Notes under the pieces: generated by a model
What the model was told of the DNA's origin: nothing
Databases searched by the model: none
The model's input: the letters and a program-made list of their open reading frames with translations, nothing else
Part shown: positions 18,894 to 28,537 of the stretch, one piece after another
Position numbering within the stretch: position 1 is the stretch's first letter
Layout: every line of letters starts with the position of its first letter
Source: Saccharopolyspora galaxeae
GTDB lineage: Bacteria > Actinomycetota > Actinomycetes > Mycobacteriales > Pseudonocardiaceae
Direction of reading: 5' to 3'
Length of the DNA: 38,657 nt
Assembly: GCF_016526145.1 (NCBI RefSeq)
Contig: NZ_JADDUE010000021.1
Span: 1 to 38,657 of the forward strand
Position numbers and translations under genes: made by a program

Positions 18894-19685
18894 TCAGACC
18901 AGCTTCTGCGCTGCCAGGTACTCCGCGATCCGAGTGCCGCCATCACCGGCGTCGTCGAGCTTCTGCCCGGCCGGCTTCGGCGGGCGGGGTGCGGCGGCGA
19001 GGACCCGGGAGCCGGCGTGAGCGGTACCCACCTCAGCGGCGTCGATGCCCGCATCCGCCAGCGCCAGCACGGACAACGGCTTCTTCTTCGCCGCCATGAT
19101 CCCCTTGAACGACGGGTAGCGCGGCTCGTTGATCTTCTCCGTCACCGAGAGCACCGCCGGCAGTTCCGCTTCCAGTTGCAGCACCCCGGCGTCGGTCTCG
19201 CGGGCAGCGCGCACGGTTGACCCGTCGAGTTCGACGCTGCGGGCATGGGTGAGCTGTGGCCACCCCAGCAGCTCCGCGAGCATCGCTGGCACCGCCCCAC
19301 TCCGGCCGTCGGTGGCCTCGTTGCCTGCGATGATCAGGTCGACCGCCTCCAGCGTGCCAATCACCTTCGCCAACGCCCGAGCGGTCGCCGGTGCGTCGGT
19401 TCCCCGCAACGCCTCGTCGGAGAGGTGGACCGCCTTGTGTGCGCCCATGGACAGCGCCTTGCGGATCGCATCGGTCGCGCGGTCGGGCCCCATGCAGACC
19501 GCGGTGACCTCTCCCCCGTGCGATTCGACGATCTGCAGCGCCGCTTCCACGGCGCGCTCGTTGATCTCGTCCAGGACCGCGTCGACCGACTCGCGGTCCA
19601 GTGCGTGATCCGTCTCGGTCAACCTGCGTTCGGAGTAGGTGTCCGGAACCTGCTTGACCAGCACGACAACGTTCAACAGTCCCAC
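18894..19685 (-). CDS. etfB: Electron transfer flavoprotein, beta subunit
   Basis: A 263-residue ETF beta (FixA) subunit: NVVVLVKQVPDTYSERRL at the start, NEINERAVEAAL-like DEINERAVEAALQIVESHGG, an adenine-nucleotide site around IIAGNEATDGRSGAVPAMLA, and EKINEPRYPSFKGIMAAKKK near the C-terminus, all typical. The longest frame starts with GTG at 19685; a TTG at 19676 would give the family-like start MNVVVLVKQVP with a GTGGGA site, so the start is uncertain by three codons. It is the first gene of the etfB-etfA-small-gene operon and has its own FadR-like operator about 110 bases upstream. Confidence 0.94.
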   Translation of the reverse strand: MGLLNVVVLVKQVPDTYSERRLTETDHALDRESVDAVLDEINERAVEAALQIVESHGGEVTAVCMGPDRATDAIRKALSMGAHKAVHLSDEALRGTDAPATARALAKVIGTLEAVDLIIAGNEATDGRSGAVPAMLAELLGWPQLTHARSVELDGSTVRAARETDAGVLQLEAELPAVLSVTEKINEPRYPSFKGIMAAKKKPLSVLALADAGIDAAEVGTAHAGSRVLAAAPRPPKPAGQKLDDAGDGGTRIAEYLAAQKLV

Positions 19686-19793
19686 GCCCTAACTCGTCGA
19701 GAGTCCGGGCTCGGGTCGAGTCGCGGGGCTCGTACCTCCGCTCGGACCAGGTGTGCCCGGCACCCGCCTACCAATAAGCCTAAAAGTAATAAA

Positions 19794-19802
19794 GGACTGA
19801 CC
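19794..19802 (-). promoter_or_regulatory. FadR-like operator upstream of the ETF operon
   Basis: On the minus strand: TTTTGGTCAGTCCTTTATTA, within an AT-rich island between etfB and the IclR gene. It is nearly identical to the site ahead of the acyl-CoA dehydrogenase operon and spaced like the one in the CoA ligase promoter. TTGTGT upstream and TACTTT downstream, 17 bases apart, may be the core promoter. The IclR gene starts 102 bases away on the other strand and could be affected too. Confidence 0.68.
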
Positions 19803-19903
19803 AAAACACAAGTGCTTGGTGTTGCTTAGGGTCCTCAATATGATCGGTTGTCCGATAATGTGAACCAGCAACCGCGGACATGAGACGAACGACGGAGGCT
19901 CAC

Positions 19904-20662
19904 GTGCCGCCCACACGCGCACACCGCGCCGACCCTCCCGGAACGCGAAGCCCCGAGCACCGGACCGTGACCCGGGTCGCGGCCATCCTGGAGGCCGCGG
20001 CCGCCGCCCCGGACGGCCTGCGCCTCGGGACGCTGCGCGAACTTCTCAACGCGCCGAAGTCGTCCGTCCACGGCCTGGTGAAAGGGCTGGTCGCGGTCGG
20101 TTACCTCGCCGAACAGGACGGCCGGTACACCTTGGGGCCTGCGATGGCGACCGTGGCTGCCGCAGCGCGCCCGACCGTGGTCGACATGGCCCGCGCCCCC
20201 ATGGAGAAGCTGCACCGCCAGTTCGACGAAACGGTCATGCTCGGGTCGATGACCGGCGAGACGCTGGTCTACCTCGACACCATCGAGTCGACCCAGGCCA
20301 TCCGGTATTCGCCGCCGAAGGTGCGGCGGCACTTCGAGAACCCGTCGGCGATGATGAAGCTGCACCTCGCCGAACGGACTCCGGAGCAGCTCGACGACTA
20401 CCTGCTCGCACGCATCTCGGTTCCCCAGCGCCGCAAGGAGTTGTCCGCGGAGCTGGCAGCCGTGCGCGAGCGCGGAGTGGCCTTCAACCGCGGTGACACG
20501 TTCCCCGACCTCAGCGCCGCGGCGATCGGGTTGACCGAGCGGGGCAAACTGGTGGCGTGCATCGCGGTCGGCGGGCCGAGCCCTCGCGTCAACCCGCTGC
20601 TCGACGAGATCGCCGCGGCGCTGTCGGAAGCCGCCGCAGAGATCTCGCAACACCTCACCTGA
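19904..20662 (+). CDS. IclR-family transcriptional regulator
   Basis: A 252-residue IclR regulator. The winged helix-turn-helix is at about residues 20-75 (TVTRVAAILEAAAAAPDGLR, LGTLRELLNAPKSSVHGLVK, GYLAEQDGRYTLGP). The C-terminal effector domain has ETVMLGSMTGETLVYLDTIE, AERTPEQLDDYLLARIS, RGVAFNRGDTFPDLSAAAIG and ERGKLVACIAVGGPS. GTG at 19904 is chosen because GGAGG lies five bases upstream; ATG at 19880 would add eight residues without a good site. It stands divergently from etfB and directly ahead of the CoA-transferase/dehydrogenase genes, either of which it may control. Confidence 0.88.
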   Translation: MPPTRAHRADPPGTRSPEHRTVTRVAAILEAAAAAPDGLRLGTLRELLNAPKSSVHGLVKGLVAVGYLAEQDGRYTLGPAMATVAAAARPTVVDMARAPMEKLHRQFDETVMLGSMTGETLVYLDTIESTQAIRYSPPKVRRHFENPSAMMKLHLAERTPEQLDDYLLARISVPQRRKELSAELAAVRERGVAFNRGDTFPDLSAAAIGLTERGKLVACIAVGGPSPRVNPLLDEIAAALSEAAAEISQHLT

Positions 20663-21078
20663 CCCCGGACTTCCCCAGCACCTGCGGAAAAGCCGTCGCA
20701 GGTCAGGCGTGGATCGCGGGCCGGACGGCAAGCTCCGGCAGTCGACCCGAATCTTGACGGGCGTCATCTATGGTCTTATGGTCCGACCGTCTCCATATAG
20801 GAATGTCGATCTGATGTAAGAACGCGCGTTTGGTTCGAGGTCACTGCGCGCGGTGTCGCCCGCTCCGCGCCCAGCCTTGATCTGCGCTGACGCCATCGGC
20901 GACTGCGCACCACCTCTCGCGGGGTTCAGCCTGCGCGTCCTCACCGGAGTTCGCGGCGCACCGCGAACTCCGCTCGGCATCGTCGCTACTGACGCTGCTG
21001 ATCCCAGAACCAGCGGCCGGAACTCGCAGATTTTCGGCGCAGGAAGCGCAGCACCAGCGAACAGGAAGGCCCCGATCG
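20663..21078. other. Intergenic region with the CoA-transferase promoter
   Basis: 416 bases between the IclR gene and the CoA transferase. The promoter and operator at 20754-20788 are described separately. From about 20800 to 21060 there is a long untranslated leader, or a second promoter, without a recognisable gene or RNA structure. Confidence 0.5.
20754..20788 (+). promoter_or_regulatory. Promoter with overlapping FadR-like operator for CoA transferase / dehydrogenase
   Basis: TTGACG (20754-20759) and TATGGT (20777-20782), 17 bases apart, make a good -35/-10 pair. GGTCCGACC at 20780-20788, a perfect palindrome around one base, overlaps the -10 box. An additional half site, TGGTCT, lies at 20771. 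The start codon is about 290 bases downstream. Confidence 0.68.
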
Positions 21079-22299
21079 ATGGCTGATCGTCGAGACGCCC
21101 ACAGCGCGAGTCCCGATCCCGGTCCGCTGCACGGCGTGACGGTCGTGGCGCTCGAGCACGCCGTCGCCGTCCCGATAGCCACGCGGCAGCTCGCCGATCT
21201 GGGCGCGCGCGTCATCAAGGTCGAGCGCCGCGACGGCGGGGATTTCGCGCGGCACTACGACGATGTGGTCCGCGGCGGGCTGTCGAGCGTGTTCCTGTGG
21301 ACCGGCCGGGGCAAGGAATCGATCACCACCGACCTCAAGCAGCCCGAGGGGCGCGAGGTGCTGCACGCGCTGCTCGCCGAGGCCGATGTGTTCATCCAGA
21401 ACCTCAGCCCCGGCGCGGTCGACCGCATGGGCTTCGGGGACGAAGACCTTCGGACACTGCACCCGCGGCTGATCGTCGTGTCGAACTCCGGCTACGGCGA
21501 ACCCGGCCCCTACTCCGGACGGCGGGCCTACGACGCGCTGGTGCAGTGCGAGTCCGGAGTGGTGGCCGCGACCGGAACCGGGGACGAGATGGTCAAACCC
21601 GGCTTCTCCGCCGCCGACGTCGCCAGTGGCATGCACATGTACTCCGCCGTGCTCATGGCGCTCTACCAGCGCGAACGCACCGGACAGGGCACGATCGTCG
21701 AGGTCGCGATGCTCGACGCGATCACCGACTGGATCGCCAACCACCTCTATTACACCCAGCACAACGGAGCGCCGCCCGAGCGCGTCAACATCGGCCACCC
21801 CTCCTTGGTCCCCTACGGGGCTTTCGCGACCGCGGACGGCGATCAAGTCGTGATCGGCGTGCAGAACGACCGCGAGTGGGCGCGGTTCGCGCGCACCGTG
21901 CTGCAATCACCCGCACTGGTGGACGATCCGAGCACCGCGACCACGATCGCGCGGGCAGAGCACCGCGCCCGGGTGGACGCGCTGGTGAACGACGCGACGT
22001 CCCGACTTGGCACCGCGAAGTTGCTGCAACTGCTCGACGAAGCCCAGATCGCCAACGCACGGGTGAACAGCCTTGCCGAAGCCGCCGACCACCCGCAGTT
22101 CACCGCCCGCGACAGGTGGGTCGAGGTGGAATCTCCGGTCGGGCCTGTGGACACCTTGCGACAGGTGATCCAGGAGCGGGGCAAGCAGTACCCCGCCGGT
22201 CCGGTGCCCGAGCTCGGCGCCCACACCGACGCGCTCCTCGGCGAGCTCGGCTACTCCGCGGCCGCCATCGCCGACCTCCGGCGGCGCGAAGTCGTCTGA
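21079..22299 (+). CDS. CaiB/BaiF-type class III CoA transferase
   Basis: A 406-residue family III CoA transferase, which moves CoA between acids through an aspartyl-CoA thioester. Features: the N-terminal GVTVVALEHAVAVPIATRQL then ADLGARVIKVE, the catalytic aspartate in RRAYDALVQCESG (D152), TGxGDEMVKPGFSAADVASG, GQGTIVEVAMLDA and the late RDRWVEVESPVGPV. The length is normal. ATG at 21079 is preceded by GGAAGG. It precedes an acyl-CoA dehydrogenase by 50 bases, so the pair probably activates a carboxylic acid and then dehydrogenates it. The donor and acceptor acids are unknown. Confidence 0.88.
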   Translation: MADRRDAHSASPDPGPLHGVTVVALEHAVAVPIATRQLADLGARVIKVERRDGGDFARHYDDVVRGGLSSVFLWTGRGKESITTDLKQPEGREVLHALLAEADVFIQNLSPGAVDRMGFGDEDLRTLHPRLIVVSNSGYGEPGPYSGRRAYDALVQCESGVVAATGTGDEMVKPGFSAADVASGMHMYSAVLMALYQRERTGQGTIVEVAMLDAITDWIANHLYYTQHNGAPPERVNIGHPSLVPYGAFATADGDQVVIGVQNDREWARFARTVLQSPALVDDPSTATTIARAEHRARVDALVNDATSRLGTAKLLQLLDEAQIANARVNSLAEAADHPQFTARDRWVEVESPVGPVDTLRQVIQERGKQYPAGPVPELGAHTDALLGELGYSAAAIADLRRREVV

Positions 22300-22349
22300 C
22301 CGCGAATTCCGCAGCACAGCCTGAAACCCCGACCGAGAGGCAGACTCGC

Positions 22350-23504
22350 ATGGTTTCGTTCGCTTTCACCGAAGAGCAGCAAGACTTCCAACGGACGCTC
22401 GCCGACTTCACCCGCAGGAATCTGCTGCCGGGCTATCGCGACCGCGCCGCGTCCACGACGTTCCCGTTCGACGTCCTGCGCCGACTCGGCGAGCTCGGCG
22501 TGCTGGGCATCGGGCTGCCCGAGAAGTTCGGGGGCACCGGTCAGGAAGACCCGATCATGCTGGGCTTGGCGACCGAAACGCTGGCCTACGGCGATGTGAA
22601 CCTGGCTTCGGCGCCGGTGCAGACCGGCCTCATCGCCTCCCAGCTCCTGCACGCGGACGAGGCGGTGCAGGAACGCTACCTGCCGCCCATGATCGAAGGG
22701 CGGGAGACGGTCGCGATCGCGCTCACCGAGCCCGGTTCCGGTTCGGATGCCGCTGCGATGTCCACAGTGGCCCGTCCGGTCTCCGGCGGGTGGCGCCTCA
22801 GCGGTGAGAAGACCGCCATTTCCTGGGCCTGCAACGCTTCCGCCGCGCTGATCTACGCGCGCGATCCCGGCAGCACACGTTCGTCCGGAGTGAGCTGCTA
22901 CCTGGTCCCGCTCGATTCCGCGGGCGCCGCCGTGCACCACATGCCGGGCATGGGCTGTCTGCCGCTCGGGTGGGGTTCCATCCACCTCGACGACGTTTTC
23001 GTGCCGGCGAGCCACCTCGTCGGCGAGCCGGGCACGGGTTTCCAGGCGGTGATGAGCCACTTCGACTTCAGCCGCGCAGCGCTGGGCCTGATGTGCCTGG
23101 GGGCCGCGCAGGTGAGCCTGGACGAAGCGGCCGCCTACGCGACCCAGCGCCACGCATTCGGCAAACCCATCGCCGAAAACCAGGGAGTCTCGTTCCCCCT
23201 CGCGGAGCACGCGACGTACCTCGAAGCCGCGCGATGGATGTGCTACCACGCCCTGTGGATGCGCGAGCAAGAGCAGCCGCACACGTCGCTGGCCTCCATG
23301 AGCAAGTGGTGGCCCCCGGTCGCCGCGAAGGACGCCGTGGAGGCCGCCATGAAGATCCACGGCAACCTCGGCTACTCCACCGAGTTCCCGTTGCAGCAGC
23401 GCTACCGCGACGTCATGGCGTACCTGGTCGCGGACGGGACCGCCGAGATCCAGAAGCGGATCATCGCCAAGGACGTGCTCGAGCGCGGCAGCGTGGTGTT
23501 CTAG
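22350..23504 (+). CDS. Acyl-CoA dehydrogenase (cyclohexanecarboxyl-CoA dehydrogenase-like)
   Basis: A 384-residue acyl-CoA dehydrogenase. The N-terminus is [20 protein letters not shown]. The flavin strand has [14 protein letters not shown]. The C-terminal part has [40 protein letters not shown] and the [10 protein letters not shown] segment in which the glutamate is the usual catalytic base position. It looks closer to the AliB/short-chain type than the dehydrogenase at 5416. ATG at 22350 is the family-like start; the far longer open frame upstream is in another frame of the CoA transferase. Its TAG overlaps the aldolase stop of the opposite strand in a shared CTAG, so the two units converge with no spacer. 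Confidence 0.88.
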   Translation: MVSFAFTEEQQDFQRTLADFTRRNLLPGYRDRAASTTFPFDVLRRLGELGVLGIGLPEKFGGTGQEDPIMLGLATETLAYGDVNLASAPVQTGLIASQLLHADEAVQERYLPPMIEGRETVAIALTEPGSGSDAAAMSTVARPVSGGWRLSGEKTAISWACNASAALIYARDPGSTRSSGVSCYLVPLDSAGAAVHHMPGMGCLPLGWGSIHLDDVFVPASHLVGEPGTGFQAVMSHFDFSRAALGLMCLGAAQVSLDEAAAYATQRHAFGKPIAENQGVSFPLAEHATYLEAARWMCYHALWMREQEQPHTSLASMSKWWPPVAAKDAVEAAMKIHGNLGYSTEFPLQQRYRDVMAYLVADGTAEIQKRIIAKDVLERGSVVF

Positions 23505-24535
23505 CGCGGCGAGTCGGCGGTCAGTTCCAGGGCGATGTCCGCGATCATGTCCTCCTGGCCGCCGACCAGACCTCGCCGACCGACCTCCACCAGGATCTGT
23601 CGGGTGTCCAGCCCGTGCTCGGCAGCGGCGCGCTCAGCGTGGCGCAGGAAGCTCGAATACACCCCCGCGTACCCGAGAGTCAGCGTCTCCCGGTCTACCC
23701 GCACTGCGCGGTCCTGCAACGGGCGGACGATGTCGTCGGCGGCGTCCTGCAAGGCGAACAGGTCGCAGCCGTGCTGCCAGCCGTGCAGGTCGGCAACCGC
23801 CACGAACGCTTCGAGCGGACAGTTGCCCGCGCCGGCGCCGTGCCCCGCCAGCGAGGCGTCCACCCGGGTCACGCCCTCTTCCACCGCCACCACCGAATTG
23901 GCCACGGACAACGACAGGTTTTCGTGAGCGTGGATGCCGATCTCGGTGGCGTCGTCGAGCACGTCGCGGTACGCGCGAATCCGTTCCCGCACGTCCCGCA
24001 TCGTCAGTCGACCACCGGAGTCGGTGACGTACACGCAGCGCGCGCCCGCGGACTCCAGCTGCACGGCCTGCTTCGCCAGCTCGGTCGGCGAGGCCATGTG
24101 CGACATCATGAGGAAGCCGGACACGTCCATGCCGAGATCGCGGGCCTTGCCGATGTGCTGGGCGGCGATGTCCGCTTCGGTGGCGTGCGTGGCCACCCGC
24201 ACCGAGCGCACGCCGAGCTCGTGGGCGCGTTCGAGTTCCTTGATGGTCCCGATTCCCGGCAGGAGCAACGTGGTCAGCACCGCCCGGTTGACGACCTCCG
24301 CTGCGGCGGAGATCCACTCCCAGTCGGTGTTGCTCCCGGGGCCATAGGTCACGCTCCCGCCAGCCAAGCCGTCGCCGTGGGCCACCTCGATGGCGTCGAC
24401 GCCCGCGGAGTCCAATGCGGCGGCGATCGCGCGCACCCTGTCCGGGGCCAGTCGGTGCCGGATCGCGTGCATGCCATCCCGCAACGTGACGTCCTGGATG
24501 TACAGACGGGGCGTGCTCTGGTGCGGTGTGCTCAC
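23501..24535 (-). CDS. 4-hydroxy-2-oxovalerate aldolase
   Basis: A 344-residue class II pyruvate aldolase of the DmpG/BphI/HsaF family. It splits 4-hydroxy-2-oxovalerate to pyruvate and acetaldehyde, channelling the latter to its dehydrogenase partner. The barrel start is [13 protein letters not shown] (R19, D20, H23). Metal histidines are in [15 protein letters not shown] (H202, H204). [15 protein letters not shown] and the C-terminal communication domain ([20 protein letters not shown]) are present. GTG at 24535 has GAGGTGG and overlaps the dehydrogenase stop by four bases. It corresponds to the CmtG step of p-cumate catabolism and is the last gene of the five-gene lower-pathway operon. Confidence 0.94.
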   Translation of the reverse strand: MSTPHQSTPRLYIQDVTLRDGMHAIRHRLAPDRVRAIAAALDSAGVDAIEVAHGDGLAGGSVTYGPGSNTDWEWISAAAEVVNRAVLTTLLLPGIGTIKELERAHELGVRSVRVATHATEADIAAQHIGKARDLGMDVSGFLMMSHMASPTELAKQAVQLESAGARCVYVTDSGGRLTMRDVRERIRAYRDVLDDATEIGIHAHENLSLSVANSVVAVEEGVTRVDASLAGHGAGAGNCPLEAFVAVADLHGWQHGCDLFALQDAADDIVRPLQDRAVRVDRETLTLGYAGVYSSFLRHAERAAAEHGLDTRQILVEVGRRGLVGGQEDMIADIALELTADSPR

Positions 24536-25479
24536 GTGTCCACCTCGACGCGCTGCCGGGCCGCGTTCGCGGCGAGCTGCTCGGCCGTGCGCAGTGCGGC
24601 CGAGGTCATGATGTCCAAGTTGCCCGCGTAGGCGGGCAGGTAGTGCGCCGCGCCCTCCACGGCGAGGAATACCGAGACCTTCCAGCTCGGGCGCGGCGCG
24701 GCGTCGATCAGCGTGCCCAGCGGCTCGTCCGCGGCGACGGGCGTGATCTGCACCTGCTGCTTGAGCCGGTAGCCGGGCACGTACCTGGAAACCTCGGCGA
24801 CCATCCGCTCGACGCTGTCCCGGATCAGTTCGGGGTCGCCGTCGCCCGCCAGGCACAAAACCGTGTCTCGCATGATCATCGGCGGTTCGGCCGGATTCAG
24901 GACGATGATCGCCTTGCCGCGGTCCGCGCCGCCGACGACCTCGATCGCCTTCGCGGTCGTTTCGGTGAACTCGTCGATGTTCGCGCGGGTGCCGGGCCCC
25001 GCCGATTTCGAGGCGATCGAGGCGACGATCTCGGCGTACCGGACCGGTGCGACCCGGGAAACCGCTGCGACCACGGGAATCGTCGCCTGTCCGCCGCAGG
25101 TCACCATGTTCACGTTGGTGGCGGTTCGGTGCGCGTCCAGATTCACGGCCGGGACCACGAACGGCCCGATCGCTGCGGGCGTGAGGTCGACCAGCAGCTT
25201 CCCGTGGGGCTCCAGCAGCGCCGAGTTCCGCTCGTGAGCCGTTGCCGAGGTGGCATCGAAGACGACATCCACGTCGGCGAACTCGGGCATACCGAGCAGT
25301 CCCTCCACGCCACGATCCGTCGTGGAGACGCCGAGCCGACGCGCGCGGGCGAGCCCGTCCGAGGTGGGATCGACTCCCACCATCACCCCCATGTCTAGGG
25401 AATCGGACAGCCTGATCACCTTGATCAGGAGGTCGGTTCCGATGTTGCCGGAGCCTATGATCGCGACCTTGGTCTTCAC
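24532..25479 (-). CDS. Acetaldehyde dehydrogenase, acylating
   Basis: A 315-residue CoA-acylating dehydrogenase of the DmpF/BphJ/HsaG family, turning acetaldehyde, NAD and CoA into acetyl-CoA. The NAD site is [14 protein letters not shown]. The catalytic cysteine is in [12 protein letters not shown] (C128). [20 protein letters not shown] and [16 protein letters not shown] are family blocks. GTG at 25479 has GGGGGAG and overlaps the hydratase stop (GTGA). It acts as a complex with the aldolase encoded next and corresponds to CmtH. Confidence 0.94.
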   Translation of the reverse strand: MKTKVAIIGSGNIGTDLLIKVIRLSDSLDMGVMVGVDPTSDGLARARRLGVSTTDRGVEGLLGMPEFADVDVVFDATSATAHERNSALLEPHGKLLVDLTPAAIGPFVVPAVNLDAHRTATNVNMVTCGGQATIPVVAAVSRVAPVRYAEIVASIASKSAGPGTRANIDEFTETTAKAIEVVGGADRGKAIIVLNPAEPPMIMRDTVLCLAGDGDPELIRDSVERMVAEVSRYVPGYRLKQQVQITPVAADEPLGTLIDAAPRPSWKVSVFLAVEGAAHYLPAYAGNLDIMTSAALRTAEQLAANAARQRVEVDT

Positions 25480-26285
25480 GTTGCTCCCCCCGCGTTCCCG
25501 GAGAATTCTGCGGTGACGGTCCCGAGCCCGCTCAACGTGGCGGAGAAGGACATCCCGGCGCTGACGGGCACCATCGGTCCGAGGGCTCCGGACAGCACGA
25601 TCTCCCCGCTGCGCAACGGCATCCCGAGTTCGTAGCAGGTGCGGGCCAGCCACAGCAGCGCGTTCAGCGGGTCGCCGAGACAGGCCGCCCCGCTTCCGCT
25701 GCTGACCGTCCGGCCCTGACCATCGACCATGGTCATCTCCACTTCCCGCAGGTCCGCGCCGGCGAAGTCGAGCTGGGTCCCGCCGAGGACGAACATCCCG
25801 CTCGAAGCGTTGTCCGCGACGGTGTCGGGGAAGCTGATGTCCCACCCCGCGATCCGGCTGTCCACGATCTCCAGAGCAGGCACCATCCCCGCGACGGCCT
25901 CGCGCACCGAGGCGAGATCGATGTGCGGGCCGTCGAGGTCGCTGCCGAGCACCAACGCGATCTCCGCCTCGATCCGCGGTTGCAGCAACTGGGCGGTGTC
26001 CACGGCGGTTCCGGCAGGCACAGCCATGTCGTCGAACAGGACACCGAAGTCGGGCTGGTCGACTCCCAGCTGCTGCTGGACCGCCGGGGAGGTCAGGCCG
26101 ATTTTGCGGCCGACGATTCGCCCGCCACGGTCGCTCCGGTGCCGAGTCAGCATTGATTGGACGGCGTAGGCCGTGGTCGCCGCCGCGTCGGGCAGTAGGT
26201 CGCGGACGGGCGCGCACGGCACGCGGGTCTTGGCGGCGTCCAGCAGACGCTCGGCCGCCGCCTCGATTCCGGTCAGCTCGGGCAC
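25476..26285 (-). CDS. 2-hydroxypenta-2,4-dienoate (2-oxopent-4-enoate) hydratase
   Basis: A 269-residue hydratase of the FAH-like MhpD/XylJ/HsaE family. It adds water to 2-hydroxypentadienoate, giving 4-hydroxy-2-oxovalerate. Seen: [42 protein letters not shown] (metal-binding Glu pair), [14 protein letters not shown] and [15 protein letters not shown] at 26285 has GAGGG six bases upstream. It is overlapped by the next gene and lies 30 bases after the hydrolase stop, so all five genes read as one transcript. It corresponds to CmtF. Confidence 0.93.
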   Translation of the reverse strand: MPELTGIEAAAERLLDAAKTRVPCAPVRDLLPDAAATTAYAVQSMLTRHRSDRGGRIVGRKIGLTSPAVQQQLGVDQPDFGVLFDDMAVPAGTAVDTAQLLQPRIEAEIALVLGSDLDGPHIDLASVREAVAGMVPALEIVDSRIAGWDISFPDTVADNASSGMFVLGGTQLDFAGADLREVEMTMVDGQGRTVSSGSGAACLGDPLNALLWLARTCYELGMPLRSGEIVLSGALGPMVPVSAGMSFSATLSGLGTVTAEFSGNAGGAT

Positions 26286-26315
26286 GATTCCCTCGGTTCG
26301 TCTCGATGCGGCGGA

Positions 26316-27287
26316 TCAGCCGCGTTTGATCAGGGGCAGCTCGGGGCGCCGGTCGGAGACGCCGGCTTCGTCGGCCAGCTCTCCCGGCACGGTTCCGTGC
26401 GCGAAGAACTCGTGGAAGACCGGGTTGAACAGGTCCGGCCGGTCCGTCTGGCCCTGGTGGCCGCAGTCGTCGGGGTAGAAGAACTGCACGTTGGGCAGGT
26501 GGTCCTCCTGGACGTGCCCCCACTCGACCGGGGTCAGGATGTCCTGCCTGCCGTAGAGGTAGATCCCGGGGATCTCCAGCCGGTCCAGGCGCCCCTTGGT
26601 CGCCAGCCGCGCGGCCCGGTTCTGGTCAGTCCACGGGACGATGTGGCGGTACTGCAACAGCGTGGGCCAGAACTGCTGGTGGGCCTCCAACCGCTCGGCG
26701 GCCGACAAGTAGCGCATTTCGACGAGGTCGTCGCTGACCGCCTCGGGCCGGTGGATGATCGCCTCCATCATGGACCGCATTCCTTCGCGGGTGCCGTCGT
26801 AGGCAGTCATGTGGAACTGCCCCTGCGGCGGCTTGATCTCCTCCGGGACGACGTCGCCGACATCGCCGGCGATGAGCGCGAAGCTCAGCACCCGCTCCGG
26901 GTGCGCCACGGTGTAGTTCACCGTGTTCATGCAACCCATCGAGTTGCCCGCCAGGTGAAAGCGGTCCAGGCACAGCGCGTCGGCGAAGTCGTAAATGAAG
27001 TCGACGAAGTCCTCCATGCCCCGCGGCCAGTGCTCCGGCCTCGGATCGGATAGGCCGAACGCCGGCATGTCCGGGCAGTAAACCCGGAACCCGCGCTCCC
27101 CCAGGTAGGACGCCATGAACCGCCACCCGGCCAGGCCCGACGATCCCGGCAGGCCGCCGTGCAGCAGCACCACGGCAGGACCCGTGTCACCCGAGGTCAT
27201 GTAGTGGGCACGTGCACCACTCGCGAGACGCACCCACCGGCTCGCCATGCCCGGTGTCTCGACGAGATTCTCACTGGTCAACGCCAT
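26316..27287 (-). CDS. Alpha/beta hydrolase, meta-cleavage product (C-C bond) hydrolase type
   Basis: A 323-residue alpha/beta hydrolase. Oxyanion region [11 protein letters not shown] (41-51), nucleophile GNSMG (S116), acid D249 (YGRQDILTP) and H277 ([10 protein letters not shown]) form the expected triad. Meta-cleavage hydrolases (MhpC/BphD/CmtE) split a 2-hydroxy-6-oxo-dienoate into 2-hydroxypentadienoate and a carboxylic acid; in the p-cumate path the acid would be isobutyrate. The next genes take up exactly the first product, which supports this role. ATG at 27287 has AAGGAG and overlaps the upstream stop by one base (TGATG). Confidence 0.87.
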   Translation of the reverse strand: MALTSENLVETPGMASRWVRLASGARAHYMTSGDTGPAVVLLHGGLPGSSGLAGWRFMASYLGERGFRVYCPDMPAFGLSDPRPEHWPRGMEDFVDFIYDFADALCLDRFHLAGNSMGCMNTVNYTVAHPERVLSFALIAGDVGDVVPEEIKPPQGQFHMTAYDGTREGMRSMMEAIIHRPEAVSDDLVEMRYLSAAERLEAHQQFWPTLLQYRHIVPWTDQNRAARLATKGRLDRLEIPGIYLYGRQDILTPVEWGHVQEDHLPNVQFFYPDDCGHQGQTDRPDLFNPVFHEFFAHGTVPGELADEAGVSDRRPELPLIKRG

Positions 27288-28315
27288 CAGCGTGCTCCTT
27301 CGCAGCTAGTTCGAGGGGGATCGGTGGCGAGCCCCAGCAATTCGGCGGCATTGCGGGCCAGGAAAGGAGGATCGACGTGCTCGGGCAGCACGCCGGTCTG
27401 CTGTGCCGCCCGCACCGAGTTCATCGATTTCGCCATCTGGTCCGGAAAGAACGGCGCATCGCTACCCAAGACCAACCGGTCGGCACCGAACCGGTGCACG
27501 AGCAGCCCTAGATGCTCGTCGTCGAAAACGAGGGTGTCCACGAACAACCGGCGCGCCAACCGGTCCCGGTCCGCGATGTCGCCGGTCAGGTTTGCTGCGA
27601 GCCGCAACCGTGGGTACGCCCACGGGAACGTTCCGCAGCCGTGCGCGAGCACGACGCGCAGTTGCTCGCGTTCGGCCAAGACTCCCCCGAACACCAGCGC
27701 CGACGCTGCGATGGCCGTGTCGGTCAGCATTCCCAGACCGAGGTCGTACGGAGCTCCGGCCCGGCGAACCACGTCCCGTCCGCCCTGCACCGGGTGCACG
27801 AACACCGCCGATGCCGTGGCATCGCAGGCATCCCAGAACCGGTCGAGATCCGGGGCGTCCAAGTCGAGCTCGCCGATCCGTGTTCCGACTTCGACCCCGT
27901 GCAGGCCGATCTCCCGGCACCGCCGGAGTTCCGCGATAGCGGCGTCGATGTCGCCCAGCGGCAGGCATCCCAGTCCGAGTAGACGCCCACCGGACTGCTC
28001 GCACGCCTCCGCGATCGAGTCGTTGGTGCTGCGCGCGCATTCCGGATCCGCGCCGGACGCGTGCTCCATGACGACCGGGACAGGAGAGACGACCTGGTGG
28101 GAGAGCCCGGCCCGGTCCATTTCCGCCAAGCGCAGATTCACATCCCACAGCACCGGCTCGACGGCCCGGAACGTCGTGTCACCGCGCATGATCTGCCCGC
28201 TCCCGTCTCCGTCGATCACGAGCCGGGGAGCGTCGGTATCGTGCCGGACCGGGGTTTCTCCCGCGTCGGGACCGAAATGGTGCGCGTGCACATCGACGGC
28301 CGTGAGCTCGGGCAT
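27287..28315 (-). CDS. ACMSD-family amidohydrolase, probable ring-cleavage-product decarboxylase
   Basis: A 342-residue metal-dependent amidohydrolase-2 protein related to 2-amino-3-carboxymuconate-6-semialdehyde decarboxylase. Metal site residues: DVHAHHFG (H10, H12), FVHPVQGG, LAHGCGTFPW and LGSDAPFF (the conserved Asp). ACMSD-type enzymes remove a 3-carboxylate from an extradiol ring-cleavage product. In p-cumate degradation the step after ring cleavage is precisely such a decarboxylation (the CmtD step), so this gene is proposed to fill it. ATG at 28315 has AGGGA eight bases upstream; in-frame starts at 28324 and 28366 are possible. It is first in the lower-pathway operon and divergent from an IclR regulator. 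Confidence 0.83.
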   Translation of the reverse strand: MPELTAVDVHAHHFGPDAGETPVRHDTDAPRLVIDGDGSGQIMRGDTTFRAVEPVLWDVNLRLAEMDRAGLSHQVVSPVPVVMEHASGADPECARSTNDSIAEACEQSGGRLLGLGCLPLGDIDAAIAELRRCREIGLHGVEVGTRIGELDLDAPDLDRFWDACDATASAVFVHPVQGGRDVVRRAGAPYDLGLGMLTDTAIAASALVFGGVLAEREQLRVVLAHGCGTFPWAYPRLRLAANLTGDIADRDRLARRLFVDTLVFDDEHLGLLVHRFGADRLVLGSDAPFFPDQMAKSMNSVRAAQQTGVLPEHVDPPFLARNAAELLGLATDPPRTSCEGAR

Positions 28316-28387
28316 GGACAGCATCCCTGCGGTTCGGAGGAATCGTGGCCGCGACGCTAAAGGCACCCGCGCCGCGGTGGGGCTGAT

Positions 28388-28410
28388 GTTTCAGTGGCCG
28401 GAACCGAAAC
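28388..28410. promoter_or_regulatory. Candidate IclR operator between decarboxylase operon and iclR
   Basis: An interrupted 23-base dyad: GTTTC...GAAAC outer arms plus inner GT/AC matches. It contains CAGTGGCCGGAACC, which recurs as CAGCGGCCGGAACC at 30887-30900 in the other divergent region of the module. It lies 73 bases ahead of the decarboxylase and 128 bases ahead of the IclR gene. Confidence 0.5.
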
Positions 28411-28537
28411 CCGTGCGGCGCAAGGAAAGACCTGACAGGCGCGATCGGGTTAAGCTCTCCATGGTCCCGATCGGCGCCGCACGGCCCGCGCTCGTGCGCG
28501 GGTTTGCACGACGGCGGGCAGCACAAGGAGGTGCGCC

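Noticed and set aside
21297-23504. A 735-codon frame that would extend the second acyl-CoA dehydrogenase upstream
   Set aside because: The extension lies out of frame within the CoA transferase gene and resembles no protein; the ATG at 22350 is the family start.
24532-26523. A 663-codon frame that would fuse extra N-terminal sequence to the acetaldehyde dehydrogenase
   Set aside because: The first 348 residues are low-complexity Arg/Gly-rich read-through of the hydratase region. The GTG at 25479 has a strong ribosome binding site and gives the normal family length.
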